Part shown: in pieces, positions 45,590-54,505 of the stretch
Numbering within the stretch: position 1 is the stretch's first letter
How the letters are laid out: every line of letters begins with the position of its first letter
Source: Dryomyza anilis
Lineage: Eukaryota; Arthropoda; Insecta; Diptera; Dryomyzidae
Reading direction: 5' to 3'
Assembly (NCBI GenBank): GCA_951804985.1
Contig: OX638136.1
Span: 8,559,852-8,623,851, forward strand
DNA length: 64,000 bases
The notes under the pieces: model-generated
Database searches by the model: none
Seen by the model: only the letters and a program-made list of their open reading frames with translations
What the model was told of the DNA's origin: nothing
Program-made: the position numbers and the translations under genes

Positions 45590-46696
45590 TTATATAACTA
45601 AATCTAAAAATATTTGGTCGTTGTCATACCAACCCCAGCTCTTTTTTTTATAATAATCCTCTTCCGCTCTTTTTACTATTTCTTCCAAACAAGCTTCCTC
45701 CAAATCTTCGGAGGTTAATTCAATATTAGACTTTATAACTGGTTCATTTGTCGTCTCGACAATAGAAAAAGTTCCGCTAGCAAAATTATAGGCTACATCT
45801 TGTGAATTCGAATCGCTATCGCTGTACTTCCATGCTTGTATTCCTCGTTCTGCTAATGCCGACTGTGAATACTCTTCATCATCCAGAATATTTTGAGCAG
45901 GCTCATATAGAGGTCGTTCTATTGAGGACGAAGTATTTTCCATATACTCCCTATCGTTCCAAATATCCTGAGCAGGTTGACAAACTTCAGAAAGGAATTG
46001 TTCTGGTAGGATAGTGCTGACTATTGGTGATGGTGTGCATTGGTGTGTAGTAAGTAAATACTCCTGTGAATACTCCTCAGTGTCCAGAATATTTTGAGCA
46101 GGCTCATATATAGAGCGATCTATTGGAGTTGAAGTATTTTCAATTAACTCCCTATCGTTCCAAATATCCTGAGCAGGTTGATAATCTTCAGAAAGGAATT
46201 GTTCTGGTAGGATAGGGCTGACTATTGGTGATGGTGTGCATTGATGTGTTGATTCGATAGTTATAATACTATCATCGATATCGATGACATCAGGATCCAC
46301 TCGCATCGATGGTCTGTTTGAAGAACTTCTTCTCCTTTTGGGTTGGTTAGCAAGTGGAGCAGCATTTCTCTTATTTATATTAGATGATGATGGTTGGTTG
46401 CATCTAATTTCATCTTCATCATCAGAGATACTTATAATGCTTGAATTTTGTAGCCTGCTTGGTGCTGCTTGGAGTCTTGTTGGTGCGGCTGCATGATGCA
46501 TGCTTGGTGCAGCTTGTTGTCTGATAGATACTACTGCATGATGTATGCTTGGTGCTGCATGGTGGCTGCTAGGTGCTGCTGCTGCCCTGCGAGCGTCATA
46601 GTCCCTGAATGCCAATTTCTCGCCATTGCATTCGGATTCATGCTTCGCTTTTAAAAATATATTGAAGATTTCTTTACACTTATTACACAGGAACAT
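45590..46696 (-). CDS. TIR-spanning repeat protein sharing the polymerase N-terminus (368 aa)
   Basis: Starts at the ATG at 46696 within the right TIR. Residues 1-123 are the same as in the polymerase: Cys/His motif, Ala/His repeats, SIM-like IISISDDEDE, basic KRRR. From 46326 on the sequence is unique. It continues with a second SIM-like VIDIDDSIITIE, two tandem 67-residue repeats (HQCTPSPIV...LPEQFLSE...QPAQDIWND...YEPAQNILD..EYSQ) and an acidic C-terminus (SEDLEEACLEEIVKRAEEDY). No enzyme motif is seen. It may compete with, target or regulate the polymerase through the shared domain; this is inference. It runs leftwards, opposite to the polymerase, from an identical promoter. Confidence 0.75.
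   Translation of the reverse strand: MFLCNKCKEIFNIFLKAKHESECNGEKLAFRDYDARRAAAAPSSHHAAPSIHHAVVSIRQQAAPSMHHAAAPTRLQAAPSRLQNSSIISISDDEDEIRCNQPSSSNINKRNAAPLANQPKRRRSSSNRPSMRVDPDVIDIDDSIITIESTHQCTPSPIVSPILPEQFLSEDYQPAQDIWNDRELIENTSTPIDRSIYEPAQNILDTEEYSQEYLLTTHQCTPSPIVSTILPEQFLSEVCQPAQDIWNDREYMENTSSSIERPLYEPAQNILDDEEYSQSALAERGIQAWKYSDSDSNSQDVAYNFASGTFSIVETTNEPVIKSNIELTSEDLEEACLEEIVKRAEEDYYKKKSWGWYDNDQIFLDLVI
45861..46262 (-). repeat. 201-bp coding tandem repeat (2 copies)
   Basis: 'CCAGAATATTTTGAGCAGG' occurs at 45883 and 46084, a period of 201 bp = 67 codons, so the duplication keeps the frame of the 368-aa gene. Confidence 0.9.
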
Positions 46697-48832
46697 GTTT
46701 GTATTGTTTTTTTGGTTTTGTTTTAAATTTAACAAAAAAAAGTTGATGAACTATATTTTATTTTTTTAATTCGATTTAAACAATAATTTTTTTTAACACT
46801 TTATTTAAACTTTATATAAAATTTTACAAACAATTTACTCAAGGCACACGTTACGCGGAGGAGCGATTTGTAACTGATTCCAAAAGAAAGAAAATCTAAT
46901 CGAACTCGGACATTTCAGAATTTCCAAGGATTATGTATTTTATCGAAAATGATCTCAACCCTAAATTAAAAAAAAACAAAAACCATTCAATAACAATTTT
47001 ATGATGGTTGCATTTACCTTTGTTCTATTGTAATAACTAAAAAAGGTCAATATAAAAACGATCCCACACTGCGACAGACACGTTCACATTAAATTGACAG
47101 TTCAGTTTCGGACATTTTATGACAGGTTCAAGGATCACGTTTGTTCTTGAAAACGATCAATAGAAAAATCAATAGAAAACCTTTTTATTATCTTTTTTAA
47201 TGACGTCATAAACTAGAAATTTTATGACGGTTGCATTTACCTTTGTTCTATTGTAATAACTAAAAAAGGTCAATATAAAAACGATCCCACACTGCGACAG
47301 ACACGTTCACATTAAATTGACAGTTCAGTTTCGGACATTTTATGACAGGTTCAAGGATCACGTTTGTTCTTGAAAACGATCAATAGAAAAATCAATAGAA
47401 AACCTTTTTATTATCTTTTTTAATAACGTCATAAACTAGAAATTTTATGACGGTTGCATTTACCTTTGTTCTATTGTAATAACTAAAAAAGGTCAATATA
47501 AAAACGATCCCACACTGCGACAGACACGTTCACATTAAATTGACAGTTCAGTTTCGGACATTTTATGACAGGTTCAAGGATCATGTTTGTTCTTGAAAAC
47601 GATCAATAGAAAAATCAATAGAAAACCTTTTTATTATCTTTTTTAATGACGTCATAAACTAGAAATTTTATGACGGTTGCTTTTACCTTTGTTCTAACTA
47701 AAAAAGGTCAATATAAAAAACTATCCCATTTTTTTATTACGGTTGCATGAACCTTTGTTCTAACTAAAAATGGTAATATAAAAAAAAACGATCCCACCCT
47801 CTGATATAATTAAAAAGGTCAACATAAAAAATATCCCACAATCTTCCAGTACCTGCGCTACGTATACATGAATTTTTTTCTCTGCATCTCTTGCAGACTC
47901 TCGCAAAAATACTGATCCCTCTCCGAGCATTTGCAGGCTCTCGCAAAAACACTGATCCCTCTCCGATCATTTGCAGACTCTCGCAAAAACACTGATCCCT
48001 CTCCGATCATTTGTAGACTCTCGCCAAAACACTGATCCCACCCAATGCTTATACCTGAACCTGAAGCATGTATTCTTCAATCGAAAACTGTATGATACTA
48101 GTCTATAAAACTGATCCCATACATTACATGATACCAACAACAGCAAAATAAAAATACCAACATGAATTCCAACTAGTAATCCCAAAATTATTCTAATAGG
48201 AATTCCAGCAAGTATATAAAAATACCAACATGAATTCCAACTAGTAATCCCAAAATTATTCTAATAGGAATTCCAGCAAGTATATAAAAATACCAACATG
48301 AATTCCAACTAGTAATCCCAAAATTATTCTAATAGGAATTCCAGCAAGTATTCTAACAAGTATTCCAATAGGAATTCCAGCAAGTATTTGCATAAACTGC
48401 GATTAAACGTAGCTTGGCGCTCTTTTTGCCAAAGGGCCTATGATAGAAGAATCAGGGGTCCCCTATCTATACTACTGCCTGCGGCGCTCTTTTTTGCCTG
48501 CGGCGCTCTTTAGGTCTACAATTGAATTGGATATCACAGTTAGAAGCCCAGTAGAATCCAACTAGATTCTCCAACTTCCAATTGGATCCAATTAGAATCC
48601 AATTGGATCCAATTGGAAGTTGGGGGCCAGATGCGAGGGGGTCCCCTATCTATACTACTGCCTGCGGCGCTCTTTTTTGCCTGCGGCGCTCTTTAGGTCT
48701 ACAATTGAATTGGATATCACAGTTAGAAGCCCAGTAGAATCCAACTAGATTCTCCAACTTCCAATTGGATCCAATTAGAATCCAATTGGAAGTTGGGGGC
48801 CAGATGCGAGGGGGTCCCCTATCTATACTACT
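46327..48832. repeat. Right terminal inverted repeat of the Polinton (2506 bp)
   Basis: Mirror of 31088-33477. Differences from the left: an extra tip copy, three instead of four 68-bp units, and scattered changes in the tips. The tandem blocks lie at about 47010-47760 (223 bp), 47885-48045 (40 bp) and 48152-48350 (68 bp). The non-coding part 46697-48832 contains no gene. Confidence 0.93.
48457..48832. repeat. Triplicated element tip, right end
   Basis: Tips end at 48476, 48659 and 48832, giving two full extra units of 183 and 173 bp. The outer units differ by one 'GGATCCAATT' block. Confidence 0.88.
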
Positions 48833-48838
48833 TTTATA
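48833..48838. repeat. Polinton target-site duplication, right copy (TTTATA)
   Basis: TTTATA directly after the terminal ...TATACTACT; host core resumes as TACTTTTAATTGCAG. Confidence 0.93.
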
Positions 48839-49412
48839 TACTTTTAATTGCAGTTTAATATAATTTTAACTTCAATATTTATTTTCACAACACAACGCAA
48901 TTTTATCCAACTAAACACTGTTTGACATTTGGCAAAACAGCAGATTTTGCGTTGCCTGGTGTTCAGTTCTAATTGAAAATTAAACTTTTATTGAGTTAAA
49001 AAATGTGAAATTTGTGCATAAAAGTATAGTTAACTGCAAATAATAAAGAAATGTATACATTTTTTATATCTGAACTATTATTTTAAAACTTTATTATCTG
49101 AAATGATAAAGATAACCAAAAAAACGCATTAAATAAAAATCTGGCCATATTGTAAAACTGCATTCGAATTTCGAACAAAATTCCGGAGGAATTGCTGTTC
49201 CTGGGAGATTGACGATACCAACAAATTTTACCTGGAAACAAAAAATTCCGAGGGAATAGAATATTCCCCAAGTCTTCACGACAATTTTGTTTACATTATT
49301 TCAGTTTTGAAGTTTTAAAAGCTTGATCAACAAGTTGTCGATAGAAAATGTTGTTACAATAGCTGCGTTTTTTTCATAGTCGGTCTAAGCCGACTATAAA
49401 TACCCTACACAT

Positions 49413-49817
49413 ATGTGTGGTTACCATTCAAAGTGGTATATAGGTCACCAGGGTAAACGAATACTGAAAATAACTACAAACTTTCAATCGCTGAAGAATT
49501 TCCATTCATTTGATACCCATATTTACAAATGGGTAGGTGTACCGAATTTCGATTTTTCTTTTTTGGAACCACAAGTCGTTTCGTGGGATTCTCACCATGT
49601 ATTTGAGCATGAAGTCAATATATATTTGACCAAAAAAGTTTACCTAAGCACGTATACAGTAAAATTCAACTGTAGATGTAAATTTTATATGAGTTATTTG
49701 AATATAAATGGTCAGATCACAGGTCACAATAGACCGATCTCGCCAACGCACATACAGCGTAGGTATATAAGTAATCTAAATTATGAGTTTCCTGAGAAAT
49801 CGACTCAATTTAGCTAA
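49413..49817 (+). other. Uncharacterised ORF of block C, copy 1 (134 codons)
   Basis: ATG ORF starting 11 bp after the TATAAATA box (MCGYHSKWYIGHQGKR). Aromatic and His-rich, no recognised domain. Copies at 53314 and 61915 are open with few changes; the copy at 57647 has stops. Whether it is translated is unknown, and the short TATA-to-ATG distance argues that this ATG is not the start. Confidence 0.3.
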
Positions 49818-50094
49818 CATTCGATCAAACTAAATAGACATATGATATTCGATTTATTAGGGACTTTAACAATTACCGCTTACTAATGGCGATCGAATTA
49901 AAATACGTACAATTTAGTCGAACTCTATATATGAAAAATATGCATTTTAAAAATAGCACTTTTCTAATTCATAAAGGCGAATTGTACAAACTTAAAAAAA
50001 ATATTCCACTAGTGAAATATTATATTCCACTCTGCTAAAGAGTTGTTAAAGAATACATTCTTTAATTCTTTTTTACTCAAATGAATGGGAATTC

Positions 50095-50235
50095 AAAATG
50101 AATGCATTCATTTTTGTCAAAAAAATGGGAATTCAAACGCTTGAATACCCAATCAGATGGCCTTCAAAATGAATGCATTCATCAAAGTATGCATTCATTT
50201 CAGTCTGAATTCTTTTTTTGGCAAAAAAAGAATTC
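50095..50235. repeat. Palindrome cluster in block C
   Basis: Includes the perfect 20-bp palindrome AAAATGAATGCATTCATTTT (50095-50114), two further ATGAATGCATTCAT sites, and a 13-bp-arm hairpin GAATTC(T)7-GGC-(A)7GAATTC at 50207-50235. The cluster repeats in each C block. Confidence 0.85.
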
Positions 50236-50361
50236 ATAAAACAATGAATGCATTCATTTTTTGGCATTCATTTGTTTTTGTAATTTGTCAGAAAAATAAG
50301 GGTTACAATATTAAAGTCGTAAAATCCCGCATTTTCCGGAATTTTTGTTGTTATTGACATT

Positions 50362-50604
50362 TTAATGAAAATATATTATTGCTATTGGAAAATTATGAGA
50401 GTATATTTTATTAAAATCTGCGTTTCCACAACTATATGAACAATTACAATGAATTAGACAACTTTGTGACAAACATTTTCGGGAATTATGGCATCGTGTG
50501 ACTCGAAGCTCTTCTTTGTCAGCGACACTCATACGGCAAATTCCGTGAAACTCAAAGTTCGTATTTTGAAGCAGCACAGCGTCGACAGTGTTGATGTTGC
50601 TCAT
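50362..50604 (-). other. Uncharacterised Cys-rich ORF of block C, copy 1 (80 codons)
   Basis: ATG at 50604 (MSNINTVDAVLLQ), then a Cys/His-rich part (RCHNSRKCLSQSCLIHCNCS). Base composition is less AT-biased than its surroundings. Later copies carry indels (54263, 62855 region), so it is not maintained. It could be a captured exon. Confidence 0.3.
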
Positions 50605-50732
50605 TTTTGTTTAGTAGCGAAATACTAAAGAGAAAGTACTTAACAATAATAATTATGTAAATACTGGCATTTATTAAACAATTTAAATAAATTTATTTAT
50701 TGTACTTAATAATCTAAAATTGTGCGTACGCA

Positions 50733-50764
50733 CACAAAAGGCAACGAAAACGCGACTTAAGTAG
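50733..50764. mobile_element. Harbinger transposase fragment at a unit junction
   Basis: 33 bp (50731-50763) identical to A4 sequence 20751-20783, including the 18 bp deleted from the A2, A3 and A5 transposases. Left side shares 'GCA' with block C, right side joins core at 'GACGATACC'. It replaces block D and part of the core. Confidence 0.85.
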
Positions 50765-52282
50765 GACGATACCAAAAAATTTTACCTGGAAACAAAAAAT
50801 TCCGAGGGCGTAGAATATTCCCCAAGTCTTCACGATAAGGCTGATTGTATAGAATTTCTGTTTTAAAATTTTAAAAGCTTGATCAACAAGTTGTTGATAG
50901 AAAATGTTGTTTACATTATATCTGTTTTGAAGTTTTAAAAGCTTGATCAACAAGTTGTCGATAGAAAATGTTGTTTACAATAGCTGCGTTTTTTTCATAT
51001 TCGATATGTGGTCGAATATGACATTTTTGTTGTTAAAATCATAAAAAGAAAAAAAAATAAAATTTTAAAATAAAATTTTAAATTCGTAAAATGGCAACAC
51101 TTAACATGCAAAGCTATATATAAGCTATATATATTTTTTCATTAATGCTTATTTACAGATTACTCGTTTCAATTTTAATTGTTTTTTTTTTTGCACGCAC
51201 TATCTTTGAGATAATTAGTCCTAAGTATGATACAATTTCTCATGTTTCTGTATAATTTTAATTATTTTAGGTTTATCTTTTGAATAATAAAATTTGTAAT
51301 GGAGGTTTAAATTTTTATATTGTTTAATTTCGCGCTATTCATGTCTTAATTGGAGTTTAATAATGGTTTGGTATCATCATGGTTTTTATTTTCACGATTT
51401 ACTGAAGATGATCAATGTTGGGAGGGCAATAGTTGTTGCACTAACATCAATGCAAAACATGTGTGGAAGCGTTTCGACGGAAATACTTATCTCTTTGGCT
51501 TTTAAAATCTTTTACTTTTTGGAATGTTTCGGACATTTTAATCTATTTCTTTTGCACACAAATTTAAATATGTCTTGCTGTAGCAACATGCATCTTTAAG
51601 TGATTCGATAGCAAGATCCCTACCCCGCCTAGCTAGTGCCGGATTCTTTGCGTGCTTCCGAAGATAATTTTTTTAGTACAGTTGATTGGAAAACATTTTT
51701 TGTGTTATATAACTACGATCTATCTGGCCGCTCTGTAACTTTTTACAGTATTTTTTTTCTCACCTATCTATCAGTTAATTTGGAATATAAATATTAGTCA
51801 TGACGTTTTAATAATTATCCATATTAGCTATTCTACATTTTAAATTTCAAAATTAAAATCAATTCTATTATTTTTCTGTTAGACTACAACCAATTACGAC
51901 TGGATATGCAAAGAAATTATACAACAAATAAATACGATATTAATTATTTTGATTAAATAAATTTTTAAAATTAAATAAATAAATATAATTTAATAAAATA
52001 ATAAAACTTATAGCCGTATTCTGGCATTTTCATGACAAAGTTTAGTCATTGAAATTTGTCATAACTTGTAATAAATAATTGTTACTGTATTCTACTTTAA
52101 ACGTAACAAATTTAAACTCAACTCGGTGCCCCAGACAAAAAATATGCATGGAAACTTGTATTATAGTAGTAGTTTTGAGGAAAACTCACAGAAATATGGT
52201 AGGAAATACACATTACATTGCATAGCAGGCATTTTGAATTTATGAAAACAGTCAGGCTTTCTATATCACCTTTTACGCAGAA
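50765..52282. repeat. Type B core segment B2 (no LINE, no Harbinger)
   Basis: Starts within the right part of the MITE ('GACGATACC'), has the doubled 'GATCAACAAGTTGT' segment (50876-50965) and the small conserved ORF, then AT-rich core without genes (51600-52282). At the positions of the LINE and Harbinger insertions it preserves empty-site sequence. Confidence 0.85.
51363..51599 (+). other. Small conserved array ORF, copy 6
   Basis: 78 codons; several amino-acid changes against the A copies (W-Y, H-Q, I-M, L-S). Confidence 0.2.
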
Positions 52283-53313
52283 AACTGATATGTGTAAGTG
52301 AGTCCCTAGCAGGAAAAGGCATTTTGTGTAAGTTTCGGTTTTGAAGTTTTGAAAAGTATCTTTATAGCTAGAATATGGAAGGGAAATTTAGCCTACCCGT
52401 AGCAGGCAAACACATTGTATAGGAATTTTGATTTGAAATTTTAAAAAACATTTTAATAGTAGGGAACTGAAAGGGAAGGTAGCCTGCTAGTATCAGGCAG
52501 AAACATTCTATAGGAATTTCTGTTTTGAAATTTTAAAAATCATTTTAATAGCATGTAACTGAAAGTGAAAGGTAGACTGCGATTAGCAGGCTAAAACATT
52601 CAGCCTTATCGTGAATAGAAACTTCAAAAACTTCACCGGCTGGGGAATATCTTAATTTTTTTTTTAACTCTTGAAAATTAACGGAATCTAATCACAACAT
52701 TTTCTTAAATGAAAAACTACCATCAAGAGTCATTTTATATACTTTTAATTGCAGTTTAATATAATTTTAACTTCAATATTTATTTTCACAACACAACGCA
52801 ATTTTATCCAACTAAACACTGTTTGACATTTGGCAAAACAGCAGATTTTGCGTTGCCTGGTGTTCAGTTCTAATTGAAAATTAAACTTTTATTGAGTTAA
52901 AAAATGTGAAATTTGTGCATAAAAGTATAGTTAACTGCAAATAATAAAGAAATGTATACATTTTTTATATCTGAACTATTATTTTAAAACTTTATTATCT
53001 GAAATGATAAAGATAACCAAAAAAACGCATTAAATAAAAATCTGGCCATATTGTAAAACTGCATTCGAATTTCGAACAAAATTCCGGAGGAATTGCTGTT
53101 CCTGGGAGATTGACGATACCAACAAATTTTACCTGGAAACAAAAAATTCCGAGGGAATAGAATATTCCCCAAGTCTTCACGACAATTTTGTTTACATTAT
53201 TTCAGTTTTGAAGTTTTAAAAGCTTGATCAACAAGTTGTCGATAGAAAATGTTGTTACAATAGCTGCGTTTTTTTCATAGTCGGTCTAAGCCGACTATAA
53301 ATATTCTACACAT

Positions 53314-53718
53314 ATGTGTGGTTACCATTCAAAGTGGTATATAGGTCACCAGGGTAAACGAATACTGAAAATAACTACAAACTTTCAATCGCTGAAGAAT
53401 TTCCATTCATTTCATACCCATATTTACAAATGGGTAGGTGTACCGAATTTCGATTTTTCTTTTTTGGAACCACAAGTCGTTTCGTGGGATTCTCAACATG
53501 TATTTGAGCATGAAGTCAATATATATTTGACCAAAAAAGTTTACCTAAGCACGTATACAGTAAAATTCAACTGTAGATGTAAATTTTATATGAGTTATTT
53601 GAATATAAATGGTCAGATCACAGGTCACAATAGACCGATCTCGCCAACGCACATACAGCGTAGGTATATAAGTAATCTAAATTATGAGTTTCCTGAGAAA
53701 TCGACTCAATTTAGCTAA
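53314..53718 (+). other. Uncharacterised ORF of block C, copy 2
   Basis: 134 codons, open; differs from copy 1 at two residues (D-to-H, H-to-Q). Confidence 0.3.
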
Positions 53719-54262
53719 CATTCGATCAAACTAAATAGACATATGATATTCGATTTATTAGGGACTTTAACAATTACCGCTTACTAATGGCGATCGAATT
53801 AAAATACGTACAATTTAGTCGAACTCTATATATGAAAAATATGCATTTTAAAAATAGCACTTTTCTAATTCATAAAGGCGAATTGTACAAACTTAAAAAA
53901 AATATTCCACTAGTGAAATATTATATTCCACTCTGCTAAAGAGTTGTTAAAGAATACATTCTTTAATTCTTTTTTACTCAAATGAATGGGAATTCAAAAT
54001 GAATGCATTCATTTTTGTCAAAAAAATGGGAATTCAAACGCTTGAATACCCAATCAGATGGCCTTCAAAATGAATGCATTCATCAAAGTATGCATTCATT
54101 TCAGTCTGAATTCTTTTTTTGGCAAAAAAAGAATTCATAAAACAATGAATGCATTCATTTTTTGGCATTCATTTGTTTTTGTAATTTGTCAGAAAAATAA
54201 GGGTTACAATATTAAAGTCGTAAAATCCCGCATTTTCCGGAATTTTTGTTGTTATTGACATT

Positions 54263-54505
54263 TTAATGAAAATATATTATTGCTATTGGAAAATTATGAG
54301 AGTATATTTTATTAAAATCTGCGTTTCCACAACTATATGAACAATTACAATGAATTAGACAACTTTGTGACAAACATTTTCGGGAATTATGGCATCGTGT
54401 GACTCGAAGCTCTTCTTTGTCAGCGACACTCATACGGCAAATTCCGTGAAACTCAAAGTTCGTATTTTGAAGCATCAACACAAGCGTCGACAGTGTTGAT
54501 GTTGC
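54263..54505 (-). pseudogene. Cys-rich ORF of block C, copy 2 (shifted start)
   Basis: A small insertion ('CATCAACACAA') near 54473-54483 breaks the original start; the remainder (54263-54481) stays open. Confidence 0.3.

Larger units (their letters stand above)
31088..48832. mobile_element. Polinton/Maverick element (17,745 bp)
   Basis: Self-synthesising DNA transposon of the Polinton/Maverick class (polintovirus-like). Supporting features: termini AG...CT, a 6-bp target duplication, TIRs of about 2.4-2.5 kb, and a protein-primed type B DNA polymerase, retroviral-type integrase, packaging ATPase, adenovirus-type protease and two capsid proteins. Gene order from the left is polymerase (+), CCHC microprotein (-), integrase (-), 226-aa protein (-), nine plus-strand genes ending in the protease, an OB-like gene (-) and a TIR-spanning 368-aa gene (-). 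Apart from one stop codon in the polymerase, every recognised gene is open, which suggests a recent insertion. Confidence 0.96.
49378..50732. repeat. Block C, copy 1
   Basis: Insert in the core after 'TTTTTTTCAT'. It begins with a hairpin (AGTCGG...CCGACT, 49378-49395) overlapping TATAAATA (49395-49402), then a 134-codon ORF, one arm of a 190-bp direct repeat (about 49803-49995), a palindrome cluster (50081-50280) and an 80-codon minus-strand ORF. Nature unknown; possibly a non-autonomous element of its own. Confidence 0.7.
48839..50764. repeat. First type B unit, right of the Polinton
   Basis: Core with shortened MITE right end (to about 49281), then block C (49378-50732). Block D is missing; the unit ends in a Harbinger-derived filler at 50733-50764. 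Confidence 0.85.
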
